A stretch of DNA of 64,000 bases from [Eubacterium] yurii subsp. margaretiae ATCC 43715 (GTDB taxonomy: Bacteria; Bacillota; Clostridia; Peptostreptococcales; Filifactoraceae). How positions within the stretch are numbered: the stretch's first letter is position 1; each line of letters begins with the position of its first letter. The position numbers and the translations under genes are program-made. The stretch lies in the NCBI GenBank assembly GCA_000146855.1, contig GL405246.1, positions 702,587 through 766,586 of the forward strand, read 5' to 3'. Under the pieces are notes generated by a model, which was given only the letters and a program-made list of their open reading frames with translations, had not been told where the DNA came from and did not search any database. Of this stretch, positions 7,944 to 16,733 are shown one piece after another.

Positions 7944-8399
7944 ATGAATATTAGATTTGAAAAGGGAATAAATGAAGAAAATGCTTCACTTGTATGTAAG
8001 TGGAGTAATGAAAAGGGCGAAAAATTTCAAGAACAATGGATGGGAGATCTAATTTCATTTCCTATAGATTATGAAAAGCTGAAAGAAATACCGAATTTGC
8101 ATTCTATCTATGTGGATGATGAATTTATGGGCACTATACAACAGGTGAGAATAGAAGAAGATAACATACATTTTGGTAGATTTATGATAAATCCTGCCAA
8201 AACAGGTATGGGTTATGGTGAGAAGATATTCAATGAATTTATAGATTTGAATTTTAAGACTTATGATGTTAAGAGTGTTACTCTTTCAGTTTATTATTAT
8301 AATGAAAAAGCCAAGAAATTGTATGAAAAAATGGGTTTTAAGCTTGATAAGACATTGGAAGATCCCATACTTAGATATATTATGAAGAGGTATAGATAA
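7944..8399 (+). CDS. GNAT family N-acetyltransferase
   Basis: A 151-residue GNAT acetyltransferase using acetyl-CoA. The fold is visible as strand FMGTIQQV, strand IHFGRFMINP, the acetyl-CoA loop KTGMGYGEKIF (about residues 91-101), strand VTLSVYYYNEKAKKLYEKMGF and the final beta strand. The start FEKGINEENASLVCKWSNEKG is that of RimJ/RimL-like members. GGGG/AAAG upstream supports the ATG. The substrate is unknown. It is monocistronic. Confidence 0.88.
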   Translation: MNIRFEKGINEENASLVCKWSNEKGEKFQEQWMGDLISFPIDYEKLKEIPNLHSIYVDDEFMGTIQQVRIEEDNIHFGRFMINPAKTGMGYGEKIFNEFIDLNFKTYDVKSVTLSVYYYNEKAKKLYEKMGFKLDKTLEDPILRYIMKRYR

Positions 8400-8715
8400 T
8401 ATACTTGGAGTTATATATTTTTTTGGTAATAAAATATTACAAATATACTTAGACAATTGAAAATATAAGCTCTATCATCTTTTTTGTCTATTTTCAATTT
8501 GAAATTAAAATAAATAATGGGCTATTTAATTTTAGTGCAGTTTAAATATAAGAATAACTTCTTTTTACTTTGTGAAAATATTAGCTGTTAATATAAAAAC
8601 TCTTTAGTAATTAGAGTAAATGTGGTATAATAAGACGGTCGTTGGAGACAAAGTTATAGTATAAGATTAAGGAAAAATTTTTGTTTTTAAAAAACAAAAG
8701 GAATTAGGAGAACAA
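8400..8715. other. Intergenic stretch with an inverted repeat
   Basis: AATTGAAAATA (8455-8465) pairs with TATTTTCAATT (8489-8499) over a T-rich loop; it may end the GNAT transcript, but the T-run is inside the loop rather than after the stem. A TATAAT at about 8625 is a possible -10 for the lipoprotein that follows. No gene. Confidence 0.4.
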
Positions 8716-9561
8716 ATGAAAAAATTTAAGAAATTAATTGGATTATGTATTTGTGCAGCCTTAGCATTTGGAATGACAGCATGCAATAATTCTAAAGAAA
8801 AACCAAAAGTAAGTCAAGAACCTACAACATACTCAAACTTAGCAAACAAAAACTCTGTTGATGAAGTTAAGTCATTGCTGTCAGCTCAATTGGACAAGGG
8901 CAGTGTAGAAGATTTTTTCAAAAGGGTAAATGAGTATAATGATATTGCGGGAGCTACTGGATTGATAGGAGATTTCAAAGAGTTTACAACACCGCAGTAC
9001 GATATGGATAAAATCAGTACCTTGTGGAGAGAAAAGATGGGAGATTTTATCGGAACAAATTGTAGAATTAACAGTTATACCTTGTTGAAAAATAATATTG
9101 AAATCCCACAAATAGAACCGGATGACAAAATTTTATTATTTGATAATGACGCCATTGATAAGGGCAAGGTATTTAATGATGAAGAGAAGAAGAAGTTTCA
9201 AATCCTATTTTCAAGAGTAAAGACTGAAGCAACTCAAGATGTCAAAACACACGCTAAGAATATGGAAAAATACTTCGAAAATTTCAAGTTCAATGAAAAT
9301 GCAAGGATGCTCTCTGTAATAATACACGATAACCTTGACGGAGAGTATCTGTTTGTAGGGCATGTAGGCGTTTTGGTTCCAAATAAAGACGGATTTTTAT
9401 TTGTAGAAAAACTCACTTTTGAAGAGCCTTATCAAGCAATAAAATTTGCTACAAAAGAAGAATGTTATAAATATCTGATGACTAAATATAAGGACTATAC
9501 GGGAGAGGGACTGGCAAAGCCTTTTATTATGGATAATAATAAGATGGTTGAAGTTAAATAA
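8716..9561 (+). CDS. Hypothetical lipoprotein
   Basis: A 281-residue exported lipoprotein: MKKFKKLIG start, hydrophobic core, lipobox GMTAC with Cys at about residue 23, then a Ser/Lys/Pro linker. The mature domain mixes helix and strand, with VIIHDNLDGEYLFVGHVGVL at about 195-214, a pattern seen in clostridial proteins that respond to extracellular stimuli, but I cannot name a family. AGGAG precedes the ATG. It is monocistronic. Confidence 0.7.
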   Translation: MKKFKKLIGLCICAALAFGMTACNNSKEKPKVSQEPTTYSNLANKNSVDEVKSLLSAQLDKGSVEDFFKRVNEYNDIAGATGLIGDFKEFTTPQYDMDKISTLWREKMGDFIGTNCRINSYTLLKNNIEIPQIEPDDKILLFDNDAIDKGKVFNDEEKKKFQILFSRVKTEATQDVKTHAKNMEKYFENFKFNENARMLSVIIHDNLDGEYLFVGHVGVLVPNKDGFLFVEKLTFEEPYQAIKFATKEECYKYLMTKYKDYTGEGLAKPFIMDNNKMVEVK

Positions 9562-9613
9562 TCAATAAATCTCTTATAATTACTTGATTTATCATATCAA
9601 ATACGAATATCTC

Positions 9614-9784
9614 AGCTTATAGTAAATGACATAATTATTTTTCTTTCATATTAAACAATGTTGAGAATTTTACCTTAATTAATATACTTCTTTATAATTA
9701 GATAAGTAGGGATTATTATAGTAAAACCAGATACTTTGTTTGAGTCTTTAATTTCAAAGAGGAAAAATGTCATTTACTATAGCT
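9614..9784. repeat. 171-bp element bounded by inverted repeats
   Basis: TATAGTAAATGACAT at 9618-9632 is an exact complement of ATGTCATTTACTATA at 9767-9781, and AGC/GCT just outside also pair across a one-base bulge. The 134-base interior has no gene. No clear target-site duplication is visible. It fills most of the gap between the lipoprotein and flavodoxin-ferredoxin genes and could be a small non-autonomous element or a long hairpin in the leader. Confidence 0.5.
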
Positions 9785-9867
9785 TGTTTAAAAATAAGCT
9801 ATGAAATTAAAAATTTTATGGCTTCTACATAATAACTTAGGCTTGTATTTTAAGGAGATGAGCTAAA

Positions 9868-10629
9868 ATGATAGGAATATATTTCAGCGGAACAGGGAAT
9901 ACCAAGTACTGTATTGAAAAATTTCTCGAAGAATGTGGAAACGATGTAAGGTCATATTCGATAGAAGATAAAAATGCAGTATCTGAGATAAGTCTCAACG
10001 ACACTATAGTAATGGCTTACCCTGTGTATTATAGTAATATTCCAAAGATTCTAAGTGACTTCATCAAAAATAATTCTACTATTTGGCAAGATAAGAAGGT
10101 ATTTATAATTGCGACTATGGGACTTTTCTCAGGAGATGGTGCAGGTATACTCGGCAGACTTCTAAAAAACTTTGGAGCCAAGATATTAGGTGGTCTCCAT
10201 CTTAAAATGCCGGATTGTATAAGTGATGTAAGCCTTCTCAAGAGGAGTTTGGACGATAATAGAGAGATAGTGAAAAAGTCAGAAGAGAAGATTAAGCTTA
10301 CAGCTGAAAATTTCAAAAAAGGGAAATTTTCACAAGATGGTATAGGTTTATTATATCATATAGCAGGGCTTTTCGGTCAAAGGCTGTATTGTTATAATGC
10401 TACTAAAAATTATTCAGATAAACTTAAAATAAACAGAGATACATGTATAGGATGCGGTATCTGTGCTAAGCTCTGTCCTATGAACAATATTGAAATCATA
10501 GAAAATAAGGCTATTCCAAGTACTATGTGTACTAAATGCTACAGATGTGTGAATAAATGCCCTACACAATCTATTACCCTGATTGGGAAGAAGGTAGTGG
10601 AGCAGGGCGGTATAGAGAAGTATCTATAG
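9868..10629 (+). CDS. EFR1-type flavodoxin-ferredoxin protein
   Basis: A 253-residue electron-transfer protein joining a flavodoxin domain (FMN loop SGTGNT at residues 7-12; MAYPVYYSNIPKIL at about 49-62) to a C-terminal 2[4Fe-4S] ferredoxin with CIGCGICAKLCP and CTKCYRCVNKCP, all eight cluster cysteines present. This is the EFR1 arrangement common in Clostridia. It is cytosolic and probably moves low-potential electrons; the partner is unknown. AAGGAGAT upstream sets the ATG. It stands alone. Confidence 0.92.
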   Translation: MIGIYFSGTGNTKYCIEKFLEECGNDVRSYSIEDKNAVSEISLNDTIVMAYPVYYSNIPKILSDFIKNNSTIWQDKKVFIIATMGLFSGDGAGILGRLLKNFGAKILGGLHLKMPDCISDVSLLKRSLDDNREIVKKSEEKIKLTAENFKKGKFSQDGIGLLYHIAGLFGQRLYCYNATKNYSDKLKINRDTCIGCGICAKLCPMNNIEIIENKAIPSTMCTKCYRCVNKCPTQSITLIGKKVVEQGGIEKYL

Positions 10630-10670
10630 CTAAAATAAATTCTGAAGTGTAAAGTTAAATTCAACTTTTA

Positions 10671-10795
10671 TGCTAAAATCTAATAGAATAATGGAATTAT
10701 TTTGTAAAAAATTATGCACTCAAAGTTTATCAACAAAATATTTTCTAAGAGCATCACATGGATAAAATTCATAGTTTAAATAGAGTTTAGTATTA
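10671..10795 (-). repeat. Dispersed repeat family A, copy 2
   Basis: Read on minus it begins TAATACTAAACTCTATTTAA and ends TATTAGATTTTAGCA, closely matching the copies at 7501 and 50541. Its left end touches the transposase remnant at 10797, as if it had inserted into the transposase gene or had been carried with it. Confidence 0.75.
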
Positions 10796-10796
10796 A

Positions 10797-10949
10797 ATGA
10801 ATCCCATAGAACAAATATGGAAACAAATTCGTTCTATGGGATTTAAGAATGAAGTATTTCGTACGCTTTAAGATGTGATAGACAGATTATGCGATACTTT
10901 AGATTTATTAACAAAAGATATGATAAAAAGTATCACATTTCTCTCATAA
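10797..10949 (+). pseudogene. IS630-family transposase, C-terminal remnant
   Basis: Translation gives NPIEQIWKQIRSMGFKNEVF, then an internal TAA in place of a sense codon, then DVIDRLCDTLDLL and MIKSIT. NPIEQIWxxIR carries the last acidic residue (Glu) of the DDE triad of IS630-type transposases and normally lies near their C-terminus. Only this end remains; the family A repeat replaces everything upstream. An incidental 12-bp inverted repeat (ATCCCATAGAAC) lies within it. Confidence 0.8.
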
Positions 10950-11055
10950 ATATTCTTAAGCTTACAAAATAAAACTTGATTAAATTGATTCTTATCATAT
11001 ACTAAACTCAGATATAGCAGTATATAGCCTAAATATTACTACGCATAGTTTAATA

Positions 11056-14000
11056 CTAATTTTCTTTCCTTATCAATTTTGCCATTACTACTGCCGTTTC
11101 AGCTCTTGTAAGTGATGCGTCGGGATTGAATTTGCCCATCTTGTCCCCTACCACTATCTCATATTTAGCTAACATTTCTACATATTTTCTTGAATTTTTA
11201 GGTATCTTATTGCTATCCTTAAAGTTTATCTCTTTTTTTCTTTCTTCAAGTTTAATACCTTTGTATTCCAAGTATTTGCCTATTATGACAGCCATTTCAC
11301 TACGTGTCAGAGCTTCGTTAGGATTGAATTTGCCTTTTTCAGGTTTTTGTAATATCCCTACATTTACAGCCCAATTCATATTTTTACTGTACCACTTATT
11401 TTGAGGTATGCTTTCTACAGCTTTGTAATCTTTCACCTTATCACCGGAGATACGTGCCAACATCGAAATCAACATCGCTCTTGAGAGTTTGCCGTTCGGG
11501 TCGAATCTGTATTTGCTCACTCCTACCATTACACCTCTTTGAACGACAAATCTTATATATTCTATCGCCCAGTGATTACTTTTCAAATCAACGAAATTCA
11601 AATTAGGTGCAGATTTTACAACTTCTTCTTCGTTTACAGTCACAGTATCGGCTTTTTTAGTTGTTTGTGTATTCTTATTTGAAGGGATTATCGCAGGTGT
11701 AGTATTTGTTTTTGGTGATGAAGATGAGCCTCCACCGCCGCCTCCTCCACCGGATGATGAACCTCCACCGGATTGACCGCCATTACTGTTTGCACTGTAG
11801 TTAGCAGTTACTGTAACCGCCTTTGTCGGCATTATAAAGCTTGTTTCTTTAGCTGAGGCATTGGCAAAGACTACTCCGTCAGAGCCTTTCCAGATAGTAA
11901 ATGTATAACCTGACTTATCATTTGCCTTGATGGTAACAGTCTGACCTTCGCTGTACTTGCCGCTTCCTGTTCCGTCCACTACATTTACTTCATAAAGCGC
12001 CACTACAATTTTCAGTATGCCTTTTTTGTACTTGATTTCGTAGTTTTTTGCTACATCTGCAGCGGCAGTATTTATAAGCGTTCCTCCGCTTATTGTAATA
12101 TCATATTCTCCGGTATGATTTGTATTTGTTGCATTTGATGTGATAACAGGATTTGCAAAAGTATCTCCATCTGCAAGATTTTTATCCACTTCTGCCTTGT
12201 TGTAAGTAAACTCCGGCATAGCTTTGCCTTTTACTACAGTCTTGTCATCTGCTTTTACTGTCAGCTTTTTCTTTGCAACGATGATACTTGTACTTCTGCT
12301 TGCTTCATTATAATTATCATCTGCTGCTTTTTTAACTGTTACAGTAGTGCTTCCTGCTCCTATAATTTTTGCTTTATTTCCGGTTATTTCAAGTACGCCG
12401 TTTCCTCTCGGTACACTGTAAGTTACTGCTCCTGTACCACTGCCGCCTGTAATAGATAGGGTAAATTCTCCATCTCCGTAAGTTTTATCTGAAATAGCTG
12501 TAAATAAGATATCACTCTGGCTTTGTTTCCTTGTGTCTATCTTTTCAACAGCACTTTCTATAGCATTATAATTAGTATCTCCTACATAGTTGGCTTTAAT
12601 TTCATACTCTTTTTCCTCCGGATTATCCCATCTATAAGTAGCTTTTCCATCTACTAATGAAACTGTACCAAGCTCTGTAAAACTGCCTCCGTTTTTATAA
12701 GAAAATTTTACATTTCCGGTAGGCTTAACAGTGCCGCTTGGCCCTGCAATTTCTACAATTAGTGTAACAGATTTGCTTCCTGAATTGCTGGATGCATTTG
12801 CTGTAAGATTTATAGTCGGATTTGCCTTTGCAACTGTAACCAAAACATTCTTTTTCTTGTTTTCTTCTGTAATTGCTTCATAGTTTTTCAGCGTTTTTTC
12901 ACTTGGAGTGAACACTACTTCATAGCCTGTACTATTATTTACCGTAGGAATCACATTTCCGTCTTTCCAAGCGAAACTTCCATACCCTGTACTTCCGCCT
13001 GTAAGCACACTTTGCGATAATTTTTGTCCGTATGTCAAATTACTTGCTGTAGGGAAGTTAATAACAGGTGCATCGCCTTTTGCTATCGTTATTTTAAGTT
13101 CTGCGCTTGTTTTATTGTAGTTTTTATCTCCTGCTTTAACAGCTGTAACCGTTACCTCTCCCACTCCTATGATTTTTGCTGTAGTGCCATCTACAGAAAG
13201 AACACCGTTATTTACAGGAACGCTGTAAGTTGTGGCTCCGGTGCCGCTGCCACCTGTTGTTGCAAGCACAAACTCATCATTACCATATTTTTTGCCTGTA
13301 ACATCATTAATACTAAGTGGAGTCTGATTGGCTTTAGCTATGTTTACAGTCACCTCACCCTTTGACACACTGTAATCGTAGTCAGGATTTACTCCTGTGA
13401 CTTTATAATACACTTTGTAAGTCCCTGCATCTGTTGCTTTTGGTATAGCAGTGCTGTATGCTCCTGCTTCTTCCAAGCTATACTGTAATTCTCCTATAGC
13501 AGTTTCTACTGTGCCTCTTTCAATCAATTCCTGATTTTCTCCTGTATAGGAAAGACCCGTTTTTGCTTTTGGTGCAGTGAATTGAGCAGCATGTTTAACT
13601 TTAATTATTGCCACTTTGCCGACAAAATTGCTGTCGCTAGCTGCCATTCTGACCTCATATTCTCCCGGTGCAAGATTTAAGGTTTCACCTGCTGTACACG
13701 GTTTCCAGTTATTTTCAGAAGAAGGCTTGTATTCCATTCCTGCTGTTGTACCGGTGATTTTTCCGTCATTTTTGCCAAAAGAGGTTTCACTTACACCTTT
13801 AAGTCCTACCGGTGCCTCAGGGTGATTAGGAATATCTAATTTTTGTATTATACCATCTAAATGACTGTCATCTTCTTTTGCCATTATAGATAAATTTTTT
13901 CCAATCCAAGCGGTATTTATGTCTACTTTTCCATCAGCCGGCTTATCTATAGTTTCTACATTGCCACCATTTGGAGTAATTTCATAAGAAGTATCCTTAT

Positions 14001-16305
14001 TAAATCCTGTAAGCTTTTCAGCTCTATAATCTATAACCACATTAGGGGCAGGATAAGGTACCAGAAGTTTTCCGTTTTCAACAATTTTGACATCACCGTT
14101 AATTGTACCGAAATTCCTTACCTTTCCTTTTATAGTAAGAGTCTTACCTGAAGAAATGGTTAAGGTGATACCTGCCGGTATAGTCAGAGTTTGACCGGCT
14201 TTTATCTCAAAGTCCTCGGTTAATTCTTGGTTGCCGTAGACATTGCCGTTATTTTTTTCAAATATGATGCCTTGCCAAGAACCTTGACCGTCTTTATCGG
14301 CAAAGCTCTTGGTTCTGATAATGGCTTTACCGTCAGTTCCTGTATCGAAACTTCCGTTTGCACCATTCTGACCGCCACTTTCTTTGCTTATTCCGCCGCC
14401 GATGCCGTGACTAAATTTAGAATTTGCAAATACCGTACCGCCGCTAATCGTTACATTGCCTCCCGCTCCGGCATCTTTAATTCTACTATCGGCTCCGCCG
14501 CCGCCGATACCGGCTCCGTCGCCTGCTGTGGATGCTATTACCGTACCACCACTAATGGTTATATTGCCTCCATCGCTGCTGCAACCGCCTCCTATGCCTG
14601 CTCCATTGCCGCTTCCATAGCTGTAAACTAATGCATTTATCGTACCGCCACTAATCGTTATATTGCCTCCGGCACCTTTGTCACCACCGCCGATGCCGGC
14701 TCCATTTATAGAACTTGCCGTTACCGTGCCACCGCTAATCTCTGTCGTTTCTCCTGCTTCATTCAAGCCGCCGCCGATACCAGCTCCGCCTCCAGAGCTT
14801 GCCGTTACCGTGCCACCGCTAATCGTTATATTGGCTCCTTTTCCATCCGCACCACCACCGATGCCGGCTCCGGTCATAGATTTTGCCGTTACCGTGCCGC
14901 CATTAATCGTTACCGTGCCTCCGGTAGTATCACCGTGAGCAAGACCGTCACTGAAATCGGTGCCGCCACCTATACCGGCTCCGGATTCAGATTTCGCCGT
15001 TACCGTGCCACCAGTAATCGTTATATTGCCCCCTTCTACAAATGCACCGATAGTGATGCCGGCTCCGCCGCCGATGCCTGCTCCAAATCTAGATTTTGCC
15101 GTTACCGTGCCGCCGCTAATAGTTATATTGCCTCCTGCTCCATCCTGCCCGCCGCCGATGCCTGCTCCGTTGTAAATAGACGTCGCATCTACTATTCCGC
15201 CGGTAATGGTAATTTTACCGCAAGGCTTACCATAGGTGCCGCCTATACCGGACATACTAACTCCATTAGCGTCTATTTTACCGGTATTTTGTGTAACCTC
15301 GTCTGTCTGCCCATATATGGTTAAGGCGTTCTCTGCTGACACATCGATTCCTTGTGTCGCTTTCAGTTTCGCTCCGTCTGCCAAAATCAAATGGACATCG
15401 CTGGTTACCATAATTCTGGTATTTATTGTAACCTTGTCATTAACCACATACCACTTCTTGGCGCCTTCTTCGCCCCAAGTTTTCATATCATCTGTGACAA
15501 CTTCTGCGGGCACTGTTTTTATTTCTCTTTCGTCCCTGTCATAATACTGCACATTAGACTGTCTATAAAAAAGGGCTGTTTTGACAGTTTCCTTATCCCT
15601 AATGCTTACACGAATCTTAGGAAGTTCTGCATCATCCGTTATCCTGTACTGCTCCGGTATAGCAGGCTCAAATACAAAGCTGTCCCCTGCATTTTCGGAT
15701 GAAAAGGATGGTTTGCTACTGTTTTCCTCGTCTATCTCCCATCTTACATCTTGGAGTATGATGTTCTTTAATTCTGTTTCTTTCACTCTTTCTGCTTCAT
15801 CGCTATTTTTTGCCGGTTCTTCTGTATTGTCTTTTGACGTTTCTGCTATCTCTTCTACTGATGTATTATCTTTGGCTAATTCTGCCGTTTCATTTTCATT
15901 TACTTTTGCAGATATTTCAGTTTCTTCCTGCATCATCTTCCTTAAGTTATCCTCATCTGGCTCTTTTTTTGGAATAGCTTCATCATTGCTCTTATTGTTT
16001 TTATCTACAATGTTCTTATTTGCAAGAACAGTCTCCTCTACTGAGACCTCTAATGTATTTGGAAATATTACTGCCGACAAGTCCTCACCTTGCAGGATTT
16101 CCTGCTTCTGTATATCATTAGGAAGTGAAGAAAATGCGACAATATTCTTTTTACTATCTTCTCTCGTATTTTCCGATATAGCAAGGGTATACATGTTAGA
16201 ATATGTCAAAGTCAATACTATGCACAGGCAGAAAGAAAGCAGACGTTTTGGTAGATTTGTCCTATTTATACATATTCTTCGTCTTCTTTTATTTTCCATA
16301 TTCAT
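11056..16305 (-). CDS. Giant beta-helix/Ig-like SLH surface protein
   Basis: About 1,749 residues. A signal peptide (basic start, hydrophobic LLSFCLCIVLTLTY near residue 25) leads to an acidic Glu/Asn-rich stretch (about 60-190). Next comes a right-handed beta-helix (about 355-640) with nine G-I-G-G-G turns, mostly GAGIGGG, each followed by ITISGGTV-type strands. Several Ig-like/MBG modules follow (about 750-1370), then an InlB-B-like repeat (about 1438-1500), a Gly/Ser linker and three SLH domains (about 1570-1740) that tether it to the cell-wall polymer. ATG 16305 has AAAGGAGG upstream. It lies downstream of the LytTR/GHKL pair on the same strand. Adhesin is the likely role; the ligand is unknown. 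Confidence 0.9.
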   Translation of the reverse strand: MNMENKRRRRICINRTNLPKRLLSFCLCIVLTLTYSNMYTLAISENTREDSKKNIVAFSSLPNDIQKQEILQGEDLSAVIFPNTLEVSVEETVLANKNIVDKNNKSNDEAIPKKEPDEDNLRKMMQEETEISAKVNENETAELAKDNTSVEEIAETSKDNTEEPAKNSDEAERVKETELKNIILQDVRWEIDEENSSKPSFSSENAGDSFVFEPAIPEQYRITDDAELPKIRVSIRDKETVKTALFYRQSNVQYYDRDEREIKTVPAEVVTDDMKTWGEEGAKKWYVVNDKVTINTRIMVTSDVHLILADGAKLKATQGIDVSAENALTIYGQTDEVTQNTGKIDANGVSMSGIGGTYGKPCGKITITGGIVDATSIYNGAGIGGGQDGAGGNITISGGTVTAKSRFGAGIGGGAGITIGAFVEGGNITITGGTVTAKSESGAGIGGGTDFSDGLAHGDTTGGTVTINGGTVTAKSMTGAGIGGGADGKGANITISGGTVTASSGGGAGIGGGLNEAGETTEISGGTVTASSINGAGIGGGDKGAGGNITISGGTINALVYSYGSGNGAGIGGGCSSDGGNITISGGTVIASTAGDGAGIGGGGADSRIKDAGAGGNVTISGGTVFANSKFSHGIGGGISKESGGQNGANGSFDTGTDGKAIIRTKSFADKDGQGSWQGIIFEKNNGNVYGNQELTEDFEIKAGQTLTIPAGITLTISSGKTLTIKGKVRNFGTINGDVKIVENGKLLVPYPAPNVVIDYRAEKLTGFNKDTSYEITPNGGNVETIDKPADGKVDINTAWIGKNLSIMAKEDDSHLDGIIQKLDIPNHPEAPVGLKGVSETSFGKNDGKITGTTAGMEYKPSSENNWKPCTAGETLNLAPGEYEVRMAASDSNFVGKVAIIKVKHAAQFTAPKAKTGLSYTGENQELIERGTVETAIGELQYSLEEAGAYSTAIPKATDAGTYKVYYKVTGVNPDYDYSVSKGEVTVNIAKANQTPLSINDVTGKKYGNDEFVLATTGGSGTGATTYSVPVNNGVLSVDGTTAKIIGVGEVTVTAVKAGDKNYNKTSAELKITIAKGDAPVINFPTASNLTYGQKLSQSVLTGGSTGYGSFAWKDGNVIPTVNNSTGYEVVFTPSEKTLKNYEAITEENKKKNVLVTVAKANPTINLTANASSNSGSKSVTLIVEIAGPSGTVKPTGNVKFSYKNGGSFTELGTVSLVDGKATYRWDNPEEKEYEIKANYVGDTNYNAIESAVEKIDTRKQSQSDILFTAISDKTYGDGEFTLSITGGSGTGAVTYSVPRGNGVLEITGNKAKIIGAGSTTVTVKKAADDNYNEASRSTSIIVAKKKLTVKADDKTVVKGKAMPEFTYNKAEVDKNLADGDTFANPVITSNATNTNHTGEYDITISGGTLINTAAADVAKNYEIKYKKGILKIVVALYEVNVVDGTGSGKYSEGQTVTIKANDKSGYTFTIWKGSDGVVFANASAKETSFIMPTKAVTVTANYSANSNGGQSGGGSSSGGGGGGGGSSSSPKTNTTPAIIPSNKNTQTTKKADTVTVNEEEVVKSAPNLNFVDLKSNHWAIEYIRFVVQRGVMVGVSKYRFDPNGKLSRAMLISMLARISGDKVKDYKAVESIPQNKWYSKNMNWAVNVGILQKPEKGKFNPNEALTRSEMAVIIGKYLEYKGIKLEERKKEINFKDSNKIPKNSRKYVEMLAKYEIVVGDKMGKFNPDASLTRAETAVVMAKLIRKEN

Positions 16306-16573
16306 GTAATTTTCTCCTCCTTTCAAAATATATTGCAACCAATATCGTTGCCTTTATTTCGTTGCATGCAAAAACGCCACATCCAAAATCTGACGATTCA
16401 GCAAATGCAGCGTTTATCCTGATTCATATGGAATTGTAAGGTAAAAATAGGCACAATTATCCCTGTGCTTTGTTGTAAAAATTCTATTATTTTTACCTAC
16501 TCTTGTTCTATCTATTTCCATGAATGCCGCCTCCTTCCTTTTATGTATAATTATTTAAACCATAAAATCAAAA

Positions 16574-16621
16574 ATTATACAAGAAAAGTGGCACGAGTTG
16601 CAATCAAAACGGCACGAGATG
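16574..16621 (-). promoter_or_regulatory. Direct-repeat operator with -10 box
   Basis: GGCACGAGTTG (16590-16600) and GGCACGAGATG (16611-16621) are direct repeats at exactly 21 bp, two helical turns, the geometry bound by LytTR regulators. On minus, a TATAAT (16574-16579) follows ten bases after the repeats, and no good -35 is present, as in activator-dependent promoters. Transcription would run to the SLH gene start about 270 bases on. The LytTR gene is upstream on the same strand; the link is inference. Confidence 0.6.
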
Positions 16622-16733
16622 ATAAATTGTATAAAAAACTTATCCATTGCCCCGCTTTTTCAAGCCGAGTTTATTTTTAATAGATTGAAACGGCTTTGTT
16701 ATGCCAAGTGTTACACGGCAGTTTAAAGCAGAA

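Noticed and set aside
10800..10842. Perfect 12-bp inverted repeat ATCCCATAGAAC as a terminator
   Set aside because: It has no T-run and lies within the transposase remnant, where the codons explain the sequence; pairing looks incidental.
13024..15702. Several plus-strand open frames of 70-240 codons inside the SLH gene
   Set aside because: They are antisense to Gly/Ala/Thr-rich coding repeats, have no ribosome sites and read as Pro/Cys-rich low-complexity protein; shadows of the minus-strand gene.
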